Part shown: piece after piece, positions 1 through 7,122 of the stretch
Position numbering within the stretch: position 1 is the first letter of the stretch
Layout: each line of letters opens with the position of its first letter
Assembly (NCBI GenBank): GCA_025728395.1
Contig: JAOBJR010000088.1
Span: 1 to 10,446 of the forward strand
Source of the DNA: Candidatus Lightella neohaematopini
Lineage (GTDB): Bacteria > Pseudomonadota > Gammaproteobacteria > Enterobacterales > Enterobacteriaceae
Direction of reading: 5' to 3'
DNA length: 10,446 nt
Made by a program: the position numbers and the translations under genes
Notes under the pieces: model-generated
Seen by the model: the letters and a program-made list of their open reading frames with translations, nothing else
Told to the model about the DNA's origin: nothing
Databases searched by the model: none

Positions 1-55
1 ATAAGTATATACCTTGAGTGTCTACATAAATTATTGTTGTATTATTTAATAATAT
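1..55. repeat. Left arm of exact 55-nt terminal inverted repeat
   Basis: Bases 1-55 are the perfect reverse complement of 10392-10446. At base 56 the two copies diverge (T here, A in the other arm read inward). The arm holds an interrupted palindrome (40-46 against 48-54) and, around 14-40, a stretch that resembles from memory the conserved spacer just 3' of enterobacterial 16S rRNA (E. coli version approximately gtgctcacacagattg). The downstream trxA starts only 92 nt later, with no tRNA or 23S between. The repeat identity is read directly; the rRNA-spacer origin is inference. Confidence 0.97.
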
Positions 56-147
56 TAAAAATTTTAATTAAAAATATTGTATTATTGTGTAATATGTTTT
101 ATTATTATAAATTATTATGATAATTAGTAATTATAAGGTATTATAAT

Positions 148-480
148 ATGAATAAAGATGGTGTTGTTTTATCTGTAAATGATGTTGAATTAGAAACGTA
201 TATTAATACTGGTAAGGATATATTAGTTGATTTTTGGGCAGAGTGGTGTGGTCCATGTAAAAGTTTTTCTCCAATTTTAGAAAAAGTAGCTCTTGATTTT
301 ATTTCAAAAATATTATTTTTAAAAATTAATATTGATCAAAATCAAGTTCTTACAGATAAATATAATATTCGTAGTGTACCATCATTAATTTTATTTCGTA
401 ATTCTAAACTATTAGCAAGTAAAACTGGGTTATTATCGGAAGACGAGTTAAGATCATTTATAATAAATAATTTATTATAA
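148..480 (+). CDS. trxA: Thioredoxin 1
   Basis: Small cytoplasmic dithiol-disulfide oxidoreductase that passes electrons from thioredoxin reductase to ribonucleotide reductase and other proteins. At 110 residues it is one or two longer than E. coli TrxA. The active site WCGPC lies at residues 33-37, preceded by the buried Asp28 in LVDFW, and the cis-proline is Pro78 in SVPS. The C-terminal half (LILFRN, then a Gly and the final helix) is the usual fold. The start is supported by AAGG at 135-138, nine bases before the ATG. A weak upstream promoter is possible (TTGTGT at 85-90, TATAAA at 106-111), but the background is too AT-rich to insist. As in enterics, it is followed by rho. All key residues are present, so it should be functional. 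Confidence 0.97.
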   Translation: MNKDGVVLSVNDVELETYINTGKDILVDFWAEWCGPCKSFSPILEKVALDFISKILFLKINIDQNQVLTDKYNIRSVPSLILFRNSKLLASKTGLLSEDELRSFIINNLL

Positions 481-489
481 TTAGATTTT

Positions 490-507
490 ACTAATTTTAA
501 AATTAGT
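490..507. other. Perfect 18-bp palindrome between trxA and rho
   Basis: Two 9-base arms (490-498 and 499-507) are exact reverse complements without a spacer, so as RNA this would form about a 7-bp, almost all A-U stem with a TTAA loop. It lies 10 bases after the trxA stop and 41 before the rho start, where E. coli has the rho leader. No T-tract follows, so it is a poor intrinsic terminator. With this base composition it could be chance. Confidence 0.3.
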
Positions 508-547
508 GATGTTGAATCATATCTAGTTAATTTACCTTTATTTTAAT

Positions 548-1807
548 ATGAATCTTACTGAATTAAAAAATAAATCAGTATCTGACTTAATAAGTCTTGG
601 TGAAAATGTAGGTTTAGAAAATCTTGCCCGTCTAAGAAAACAAGATATAATTTTTTCTATTCTTAAGCAACACGCTAAAAGCGGAGAAGATATTTTTGGT
701 CACGGGGTGCTAGAAATACTACAAGACGGATTTGGTTTTTTAAGATCTAGTGATAGTTCATATTTAGCTGGACCTGATGATATTTATGTTTCCCCTAGCC
801 AAATAAGGAGATTTAATTTAAGAACTGGTGATACCATATCAGGAAAAATTAGACCACCAAAAGAAGGTGAACGTTATTTTGCATTGTTAAAAGTTAATAT
901 GGTTAATTATGATAAACCGGAAGATGCACGTAATAAAATATTATTTGAAAATTTAACTCCTTTATATGCTAATACTAGATTACGAATGGAAAAAGGTAAC
1001 GGATCAGTTGAAGATTTAACTGCTCGAGTATTAGATTTGGCATCACCAATTGGATTAGGACAAAGAGGATTAATTGTTGCTCCACCAAAAGCTGGAAAAA
1101 CAATGTTATTACAAAATATTTCTCAAAGTATTGCTTATAATCATTTAGATTGTGTGCTTATGGTATTACTTATTGATGAAAGACCAGAAGAAGTAACTGA
1201 AATGCATAGATTAGTTAAAGGTGAAGTTATTGCATCTACATTTGATGAACCAGCTTCTCGACATGTTCAAGTAGCTGAAATGGTAATAGAAAAAGCAAAG
1301 AGATTAGTAGAACATAAAAAAAATGTTATTATTTTATTAGATTCAATTACTAGGTTAGCTCGAGCATATAATACAGTAGTTCCAGCTTCAGGAAAAGTAC
1401 TTACTGGAGGAATTGATGCTAACGCTTTACACAGACCAAAACGTTTCTTTGGAGCAGCTCGTAATATGGAAGAAGGTGGCAGTTTAACTATTATTGCTAC
1501 TGCATTAATTGATACTGGATCAAAAATGGATGAAGTAATATATGAAGAGTTTAAAGGTACTGGTAATATGGAATTGCATTTATCAAGAAAAATTGCTGAA
1601 AAAAGAGTTTTTCCAGCAATAGATTATAATAGATCTGGTACGCGTAAAGAAGAACTTTTAACTACGAAAGAAGAATTACAAAAAATGTGGATTTTAAGAA
1701 AAATTATTCATCCTATGAGTGAAATAGATGCTATGGAATTTTTAATTAATAAATTATCTATGACAAAAACTAATAATGAATTTTTTAATATGATGAAACG
1801 ATCTTAA
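548..1807 (+). CDS. rho: Transcription termination factor Rho
   Basis: Hexameric RNA-dependent ATPase/helicase that loads on nascent untranslated RNA and dislodges RNA polymerase. The 419-residue length is identical to E. coli Rho. The N-terminal helical domain is followed by the primary RNA-binding OB fold with GFGFLR at 61-66. The P-loop APPKAGKT lies at 178-185 (Lys181, Lys184, Thr185 as in E. coli). The Walker B strand ILLDSITRLARAYN, the Q-loop VLTGGID and the R-loop region are all recognisable. It is the best conserved protein in the window. No clear Shine-Dalgarno precedes the ATG, but the N-terminus aligns with E. coli MNLTELK. It follows trxA by 67 nt and precedes tRNA-His, the E. 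coli order with the intervening rfe/wec genes gone. Intact Rho fits a genome with few visible intrinsic terminators. Confidence 0.98.
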   Translation: MNLTELKNKSVSDLISLGENVGLENLARLRKQDIIFSILKQHAKSGEDIFGHGVLEILQDGFGFLRSSDSSYLAGPDDIYVSPSQIRRFNLRTGDTISGKIRPPKEGERYFALLKVNMVNYDKPEDARNKILFENLTPLYANTRLRMEKGNGSVEDLTARVLDLASPIGLGQRGLIVAPPKAGKTMLLQNISQSIAYNHLDCVLMVLLIDERPEEVTEMHRLVKGEVIASTFDEPASRHVQVAEMVIEKAKRLVEHKKNVIILLDSITRLARAYNTVVPASGKVLTGGIDANALHRPKRFFGAARNMEEGGSLTIIATALIDTGSKMDEVIYEEFKGTGNMELHLSRKIAEKRVFPAIDYNRSGTRKEELLTTKEELQKMWILRKIIHPMSEIDAMEFLINKLSMTKTNNEFFNMMKRS

Positions 1808-1871
1808 TATATTGTTAGTATATTAATAATTTACTAATACTAAAAATTATTTTATTAATAGATATTTTATT

Positions 1872-1946
1872 GGTGACTGTAGCTCAGTTGGATAGAGTGC
1901 TGGATTGTGGATCCAGTGGTCATGGGTTCAAATCCCATCAGTCACC
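1872..1946 (+). tRNA. hisR: tRNA-His(GTG)
   Basis: The acceptor stem pairs 1873-1879 (GTGACTG) with 1939-1945. The histidine-specific extra G at position -1 (1872) can pair with C73 (1946). The anticodon stem CTGGA/TCCAG encloses the loop TTGTGGA, giving anticodon GTG. The T arm carries GGGTTCAAATCCC. The bases after C73 are CCCA, so CCA is not encoded in register. It corresponds to hisR of the E. coli argX-hisR-leuT-proM cluster; argX and leuT are absent here. Confidence 0.96.
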
Positions 1947-1977
1947 CCCACCAATTAAATTAAAGAGTAATTTGATT

Positions 1978-2051
1978 CGGCGAGTAGCGCAGTTTGGTAG
2001 CGCAACTGGTTTGGGACCAGTAGGTCAGGGGTTCAAATCCTCTCTCGCCGA
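1978..2051 (+). tRNA. proM: tRNA-Pro(TGG)
   Basis: The acceptor stem pairs 1978-1984 (CGGCGAG) with 2044-2050 (CTCGCCG), with discriminator A at 2051. The anticodon stem ACTGG/CCAGT encloses a normal 7-base loop TTTGGGA, giving anticodon TGG with G37. CCA is not encoded. It lies 31 nt after tRNA-His and is probably co-transcribed with it. In tiny genomes a TGG isoacceptor is often the only proline tRNA and must read all CCN codons. That bears on the CCC codons inside the coaA and asd frameshift windows, but whether it is the only one here cannot be seen. Confidence 0.96.
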
Positions 2052-2073
2052 CTCTTATTATAAATAAATTTTT

Positions 2074-2913
2074 ATGAATAGTATCTTTTTTACGAAAATG
2101 CATAGTTTAGGTAATGATTTTATGATAATTAATAATTTAAATAATAAGATTACTTTATCATTACTTAATATTAATAATATCTCTAATAGAAATACTGGAA
2201 TTGGATTTAATCAATTACTATTACTTGAAAAACCAAAAAATTACATCGCTGATTTTCATTATCGTATATTTAATAGTGATGGTAGCGAAGCTATGCAATG
2301 TGGTAATGGTGTTTGCTGTTTATCACAATTTATATACAAAAACAGATTAACTACTAAACGTAATATTACTATTACTACTAAAAAATTTACGGTACTAGTA
2401 GACATTATTGATATAAATAAAGTAAAACTAAGTATTGGTAAACCAAATTTCTATCCTAGAAATATTTTAAATAAAATTCAATTAAATACAAATAATTTAT
2501 ATTTAGTAGAAATTAATAAAGAAAAATTTTTGTTTAGTTTAGTATTTATAGGTAATTATCACTGTATTATAAAAGTTAATAATATTAATTCTATTCCAGT
2601 AAATAAGATTGGATTATTAATTAATAATAGCAATTTATTTAAAAAACAAATAAATGTTACTTTTATGCAAGTAATAAATAGTAATTATATTAAGTTACGT
2701 GTATATGAAGCTGGTTGTGGAGAAACATTAGCTTGTGGTAGTGCTTCTTGTGCAGCTGTTGCTGTAGGAATACAACATAGTTATTTATCAAAATTAGTTA
2801 AAGTAAAATTACCCGGTGGGAAATTATTTATTTCTTGGTTAGGTTTATATCATCCTATAATTATGTACAATAATACTAAATATATTTATGATGGTATATT
2901 AAATTTAAGATAA
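2074..2913 (+). CDS. dapF: Diaminopimelate epimerase
   Basis: PLP-independent epimerase converting LL- to meso-diaminopimelate, the precursor of both lysine and the peptidoglycan cross-link. It has 279 residues against about 274 in E. coli. KMHSLGNDF opens the protein at 8-16. The two catalytic cysteines are Cys76 in MQCGNG and Cys221 in ACGSAS, with GCGET (214-218) just before the second. One departure from the family is at 160-164, where the usual GNPHC reads GNYHC; the substrate-binding Asn and the His remain. The start follows tRNA-Pro by 22 nt with no evident Shine-Dalgarno, and adds about three residues relative to E. coli. An in-frame CCC codon in LPGG near the C-terminus is read normally. 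In E. coli dapF-yigA-xerC-yigB precede uvrD; here uvrD follows directly. Likely functional, partnering the asd gene at 7123-8209. Confidence 0.97.
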   Translation: MNSIFFTKMHSLGNDFMIINNLNNKITLSLLNINNISNRNTGIGFNQLLLLEKPKNYIADFHYRIFNSDGSEAMQCGNGVCCLSQFIYKNRLTTKRNITITTKKFTVLVDIIDINKVKLSIGKPNFYPRNILNKIQLNTNNLYLVEINKEKFLFSLVFIGNYHCIIKVNNINSIPVNKIGLLINNSNLFKKQINVTFMQVINSNYIKLRVYEAGCGETLACGSASCAAVAVGIQHSYLSKLVKVKLPGGKLFISWLGLYHPIIMYNNTKYIYDGILNLR

Positions 2914-2950
2914 TTTTAGAAAAAATTATTAATTATTTAACTTATTTTCA

Positions 2951-4879
2951 ATGACTATTAATAAAATTAACATATTAAAAGCATTAAATTTTTACCAACA
3001 ACAAGCTGTTACTATAGAACATAATAGCGTACTTATTCTTGCTGGGGCAGGTAGTGGTAAAACTAAAGTATTAGTACATAGAGCTGCTTGGTTACTTAGC
3101 AAGTATAATTCAAGTAATATTGTAATGGTAACTTTTACTAATAAAGCAGCTAATGAATTAAAAAATAAAGTTAATAACCTATTAAAAAAAAAATATTTTT
3201 TTCCCTGGATAGGAACTTTTCATAGTTTAGCATATAAAATATTACGTATAAACTACAATGAAGCTAAATTACCATATAACTTTCAAATTATTGATAATTA
3301 TGATCAGTTAAAATTAATAAAACAAGTTATATCTAGTAATAATCAGTTAAATATTTTACCAAATCAAGTTTTACACTTTATAAACAAAAAAAAAGATTAT
3401 GGTAGTAGACCAAATACACTGAATAATAATATCATGGAGTGTTTGTATCAACAATATCAACAATTATGTGATCGTAATGGGTTATTAGATTTTGGTGAAT
3501 TATTATTACGTAGTTATGAACTGTTAAATAACAATTTAATAATTTTAAATAAATATCGTAAACAATTTACTAATATTTTAATTGATGAATTTCAGGATAC
3601 AAGTTATATTCAATATTTATGGATACGTAAGTTAATTACAAATAATAATAATATTATGGTAGTAGGTGATGATGATCAATCTATATATAGCTGGCGAGGT
3701 GCTCAATCAAATAATATGCAAATTTTCTTACGTGATTATCCTCACACTAATATTATAAAACTAGAAGAAAATTATCGTTCTACAAATAATATTTTGCAGG
3801 CAGCAAATACACTGATTCAACATAATAATTTTAGATTAAAAAAAATGTTATGGACAAAAAATAATTATTATAAAGAAGAACCAATTATAATATATTATGC
3901 ATCAGATCAATTTGATGAAGTAAAATTTATTATAAAACAAATTAGGCTAATAAAAAATTTTGGAATATCACTAAATAAATGTGCTATTTTGTATCGTAAT
4001 AATACACAGTCAAGATTATTAGAAGATATTTTAATACAAAATAATATACCATATAGTATTTATGGTAGTGTTAAATTTTTTAATCGTAAAGAAATTAAAA
4101 ATGTATTAGCTTATTTACGTTTAGTACATAATCATAACGATGATATTTCATATATACGTATTATTAATATTCCTAAACGGGGAATTGGTAAAAGTACTAT
4201 AAATAAAATAATAAGGTTAGCTAATACTAAAAAAATATCTTTTTGGCATGCTAGTAATTTAATTATTAAAAATAATGTTTTATCAGTACATCATAACAAT
4301 ATCATAAGTAATTTTCTTTTTTTAATAAAAGAATTATATTCTAATATATATAAACAATCTATTTATTTACAACTAAATACTATTTTAGTAAACACTGGTT
4401 TACTAGATATGTATACTTATGAAGATAAAATTAAACACTTAAATAATGTTGATAATATTAAAGAATTATTAAATGCTGCTTATCAATTTGAATTGAATTA
4501 CACTGAAGATAAATTATTCTTACTACAATCATTTTTAACATATACTGACTTTAGTATTGATAATAATTATGAATCAATAAATTTAATGACTATACATGCA
4601 TCAAAAGGATTAGAATTTTTATATGTATTTATTATAGGTATGGAAGAAGATAATTTTCCTAGTAAATTATCTGTAAACACTAATCAGTTAGAAGAAGAAC
4701 GACGTTTAGCTTATGTTGGTATTACAAGAACAATAAGTAAATTATTTATGACACACGCTAATACTAAATTTATTTATGGGAAAAAAGTATATTGTCAACC
4801 ATCTAGATTTATTTATGAAATAAATAATAGTATTTTAAATATAAAAAGAATATACTACTATGATAGTAGTAATAATTAA
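2951..4879 (+). CDS. uvrD: DNA helicase II UvrD, C-terminally short
   Basis: Superfamily 1A 3'-5' helicase that unwinds DNA in nucleotide-excision and mismatch repair. Motifs in order: AGAGSGKT (31-38), TFTNKAA (61-67), GTFHSLA (88-94), DEFQDT (212-217), GDDDQSIYSWRGA (239-251), LEENYRST (271-278), TIHASKGLEF in the last sixth, and VGITRT (589-594). UvrD is preferred over Rep because of LPYNFQIID, ECAIL-like and FPS motif surroundings and the adjacency to corA, as in E. coli. The protein has 642 residues against 720 in E. coli: it ends about 48 residues after the last helicase motif, so the flexible linker and C-terminal Tudor-like domain (RNA polymerase/UvrB contact) are missing. All catalytic motifs are intact. 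The gene contains an A10 run (3184-3193), a T7 run just after it, and an A9 run (3386-3394), all in frame. No Shine-Dalgarno is clear. Confidence 0.95.
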   Translation: MTINKINILKALNFYQQQAVTIEHNSVLILAGAGSGKTKVLVHRAAWLLSKYNSSNIVMVTFTNKAANELKNKVNNLLKKKYFFPWIGTFHSLAYKILRINYNEAKLPYNFQIIDNYDQLKLIKQVISSNNQLNILPNQVLHFINKKKDYGSRPNTLNNNIMECLYQQYQQLCDRNGLLDFGELLLRSYELLNNNLIILNKYRKQFTNILIDEFQDTSYIQYLWIRKLITNNNNIMVVGDDDQSIYSWRGAQSNNMQIFLRDYPHTNIIKLEENYRSTNNILQAANTLIQHNNFRLKKMLWTKNNYYKEEPIIIYYASDQFDEVKFIIKQIRLIKNFGISLNKCAILYRNNTQSRLLEDILIQNNIPYSIYGSVKFFNRKEIKNVLAYLRLVHNHNDDISYIRIINIPKRGIGKSTINKIIRLANTKKISFWHASNLIIKNNVLSVHHNNIISNFLFLIKELYSNIYKQSIYLQLNTILVNTGLLDMYTYEDKIKHLNNVDNIKELLNAAYQFELNYTEDKLFLLQSFLTYTDFSIDNNYESINLMTIHASKGLEFLYVFIIGMEEDNFPSKLSVNTNQLEEERRLAYVGITRTISKLFMTHANTKFIYGKKVYCQPSRFIYEINNSILNIKRIYYYDSSNN

Positions 4880-4917
4880 AATAATTAAATATTTTTAAAT
4901 GAAATTATTTTCTTAAA

Positions 4918-4947
4918 TTGATTAATTTGTACATAAAATATTATAAT
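4918..4947 (+). promoter_or_regulatory. Candidate sigma-70 promoter for corA
   Basis: TTGATT at 4918-4923 and a perfect TATAAT at 4942-4947 are separated by 18 bases and lie 39 bases before the corA ATG. The uvrD-corA gap (107 nt) is among the longer ones in the window, which fits an independent promoter. In such AT-rich DNA, -10 matches occur by chance, so confidence is limited. Confidence 0.35.
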
Positions 4948-4986
4948 AGTTATAGTTAATCCTATAAAAAGAGGAAAATTAATAAT

Positions 4987-5940
4987 ATGCTTAGCGCATT
5001 TCAGTTAAAAAATAATCGTTTACTAAATTTAGATCATAATACGTCTGGCATTTTATTAAATGCAATATGGATTGATTTAATTAATCCTAGTAATAGTGAA
5101 AGAAACTATATTCAACATGAATTAAATCAAAATTTAACTACCTATTTTGAGTTAGAGAATATTGAATCATCAGCAAGATTTTTTGAAGATCAAAATGGAT
5201 TACATATTCATTCATTCTTTTTTTATAATAAAACTGAAGATCATGCTGGAAATACTACTGTAACTTTTATTATTTGTAATAATAGATTATTTACTATACG
5301 TAAAAGAGAATTACCTGTATTCCGTTTATATAAGATTCGTATCAATAGTAATGTATTATTACATACTAATAATGCTTATGAAATATTACTAAATTTATTT
5401 GATATAAAAATAGAACAATTAGCAGATGAAATAGAACATATCTATAGTGATTTGGAATCATTAAGTATAATTATTATGGATGGTCGTTACGTTAGTGGTT
5501 ATAATGATGCTTTATCTACTTTAGCTGAATTAGAAGATATTGCTTGGAAAGTCAGATTATGTATTATGGATACACAAAGAGCATTAAATTTTTTAGTAAA
5601 AAAAGCTAAGTTACCAATAATACAATTAGAACAAGCACGTAATATATTACGTGATATTGAATCAATATTACCTCACAATGAATCATTATTTCAAAAAGTT
5701 AATTTTTTATTACAAGCAGCTATGGGATTTATTAGTATAGAACAAAATAGAATAATAAAAATATTTTCTGTTATGTCAGTGGTATTTTTACCACCAACTC
5801 TAGTTGCTTCTAGTTATGGAATGAATTTTGAATTTATGCCTGAATTAAAATGGTATTTAGGTTATCCGGGAGCTATTATATTAATGTTAATATCTGGATT
5901 AGCTCCATATTTTTACTTTAAAAGAAGGAAATGGCTATAA
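4987..5940 (+). CDS. corA: Magnesium/cobalt transporter CorA
   Basis: Pentameric inner-membrane channel importing Mg2+ (also Co2+ and Ni2+). It has 317 residues, one more than E. coli, with very high identity, especially in the stalk helix (QLADEIEHIYSDLE, LSTLAELEDIAWKVRLC, NESLFQKVNF) and the membrane end. Transmembrane helix 1 covers roughly 257-277 and ends in the signature YGMN (277-280). The acidic periplasmic loop FEFMPELKW follows, then helix 2 at about 290-310 and the basic tail KRRKWL. GAGG at 4971-4974 lies 12 bases before the ATG, and the N-terminus MLSAFQL matches E. coli exactly. It keeps the E. coli position right after uvrD. Its stop is only 4 nt from the stop of convergent coaA, with no visible terminator between them. 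Clearly under strong selection. Confidence 0.98.
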   Translation: MLSAFQLKNNRLLNLDHNTSGILLNAIWIDLINPSNSERNYIQHELNQNLTTYFELENIESSARFFEDQNGLHIHSFFFYNKTEDHAGNTTVTFIICNNRLFTIRKRELPVFRLYKIRINSNVLLHTNNAYEILLNLFDIKIEQLADEIEHIYSDLESLSIIIMDGRYVSGYNDALSTLAELEDIAWKVRLCIMDTQRALNFLVKKAKLPIIQLEQARNILRDIESILPHNESLFQKVNFLLQAAMGFISIEQNRIIKIFSVMSVVFLPPTLVASSYGMNFEFMPELKWYLGYPGAIILMLISGLAPYFYFKRRKWL

Positions 5941-5944
5941 GATA

Positions 5945-6755
5945 TTATTTAAATATTATTTTATCTATTTTATGATGTTCTTTTTTTATAATGATTATAT
6001 TAGCCTTATTCTTACTTGGTAAAATATTGTATATCAAATTATACTTATTAATATTATGCCATTTATAATTACTAATATAATAAATTTTACGATGCGATGT
6101 ATTTACATTAGAGTATTTGTATAATTTTGTTAGTCTATTATGATACCATTTTTTAATTAAGTATTCTGGGGCATCTAAGTAAATAGAAAAATCAATAATG
6201 TTTGAGATATTATTGTTTTGTAGTATATTTAGTCCTTCCAATAAAATTACTTGGGGCTTTAATAAGATTGTTTGTTTAATATTAGGAACAATATCATATA
6301 GTATATGTGAATATACTGGTATATTAAGAATATTATTTGTTGTTTTAGTTTTACTAGATATTAAGTAATTAATAAACGTTAGTAGTTGACTATCGTCATA
6401 AGATTCAGGGAAATCCTTTTCTTTGTATTAATTTTTTTTTAATAAGTATTTTATTAGAGTACAAGAAGCTATCGGTAGTAATTAGTTCAACTGAATAGCA
6501 TAACCAACTATATAATAATATTTTTAATATATTAGCAATCGTGCTCTTACCAACTGCCACACTACCAGTAATTCCTATAATATAAGGAATTTGACTATTT
6601 TGATAACATAATTTTTTTTTAATATTGTTACTTATCATTAGTGATAATGGTAAATATACTTTTATAATGTCTTTTATTTTTACATTTAGTGTACTACTAA
6701 TAATATTTAGTACTTTATATAAAAAGTATTTAGGTTTAATAATTTGTTTACTCAC
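5945..6755 (-). pseudogene. coaA: Pantothenate kinase, frameshifted and shortened
   Basis: Type I pantothenate kinase phosphorylates pantothenate, the first step of coenzyme A synthesis. Frame 0 starts at GTG 6755 and encodes 116 residues, with P-loop GSVAVGKST (64-72) and TTDSFL around Asp95, ending GFP-stop at TGA 6407-6405. One base over, the homology continues without a break: PESYD, PVYSHILYD, LLEGLN, DFSIYLDAPE, WYHNR and YNILP, up to the stop at 5945. The whole span is 811 nt, that is 270 codons plus one base. The extra base can be placed in the TTT or the CCC of 6413-6408. Rejoined length is about 269 residues against 316 in E. coli: some 20-30 are missing at the N-terminus and about 10 in the lid that in E. 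coli holds SYFHNYA. It is either a decaying gene, a +1 recoding site, or a base-call error. The downstream half is not a separate gene. Confidence 0.88.
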
Positions 6756-6850
6756 TTGAAATAATAGTTTATAATGGAATATAAATTAGTTCATAAATTT
6801 TTTAATTCTATTAAATCTTAATTAAGATGTTAATGTATATTAATATTTTA

Positions 6851-6923
6851 GTCGGTATAGCTTAGTCGGTAGAGCAACTGATTTGTAATCAGTAGGTCGT
6901 AGGTTCAAATCCTACTACCGACA
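6851..6923 (+). tRNA. thrU: tRNA-Thr(TGT)
   Basis: Acceptor GTCGGTA (6851-6857) pairs with 6916-6922, with discriminator A at 6923. The anticodon stem ACTGA/TCAGT encloses TTTGTAA, giving anticodon TGT. CCA is not encoded. It is the first gene of the retained thrU-glyT-thrT cluster, divergent from coaA across a 95-nt gap. That gap must hold the tRNA promoter; TATATT at 6836-6841 is a possible -10, but no convincing -35 is seen. Confidence 0.96.
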
Positions 6924-6948
6924 ATAATTATTAAAATGTGCTTATTTT

Positions 6949-7020
6949 GCGGATATCGTATAATGGGTATTACACTAATCTTCCAAGTTAGTTATGTGGG
7001 TTCAATTCCCATTATCCGCT
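6949..7020 (+). tRNA. glyT: tRNA-Gly(TCC)
   Basis: Acceptor GCGGATA (6949-6955) pairs with 7013-7019, with discriminator T at 7020. The anticodon stem CTAAT/GTTAG (one T-G wobble) encloses CTTCCAA, giving anticodon TCC. The opening ATCGTATAATGG is very close to E. coli glyT. CCA is not encoded. It lies 25 nt after tRNA-Thr(TGT), where E. coli has tyrU in between. Confidence 0.96.
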
Positions 7021-7036
7021 ATTTTGATTTAATTTT

Positions 7037-7109
7037 GCTGATATAGCTTAGTTGGTAGAGCACACCCTTGGTAAGGGTGAGGTCGGCAGTTCAAATCTGC
7101 CTATCAGCA
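7037..7109 (+). tRNA. thrT: tRNA-Thr(GGT)
   Basis: Acceptor GCTGATA (7037-7043) pairs with 7102-7108, with discriminator A at 7109. The anticodon stem CACCC/GGGTG encloses TTGGTAA, giving anticodon GGT. CCA is not encoded. In E. coli thrT is followed by tufB; here the next gene is convergent asd, whose stop is 13 nt away, so tufB has been lost or moved. Confidence 0.96.
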
Positions 7110-7122
7110 TTAGAAAATATTT

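Noticed and set aside
1814..1838. Intrinsic terminator after rho (GTTAGTA / TACTAAT stem)
   Set aside because: A 6-7 bp, A-T dominated stem with an 11-base loop and no proper T-tract; not distinguishable from background in this composition.
1870..2067. A 65-codon open frame running through both tRNA genes after rho
   Set aside because: It is made almost entirely of tRNA-His and tRNA-Pro sequence; its apparent protein is a translation of the cloverleaf arms and matches no recognisable gene.
2951..4879. Rep helicase instead of UvrD, suggested by the short length
   Set aside because: The internal sequence (for example LPYNFQIID, CDRNGLLDFGELLLR, FTNILIDEFQDT) and the neighbour corA match UvrD; the shortness comes from a missing C-terminal domain.
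5945..6241. A separate 98-residue gene starting at TTG 6241
   Set aside because: CoaA homology extends upstream in the same frame to the shift site at 6405-6413; TTG is an internal leucine of LLEGLN.
6817..6826. CTTAATTAAG palindrome upstream of tRNA-Thr as an operator
   Set aside because: A 10-bp A-T palindrome is expected by chance here, and no regulator or second copy supports it.
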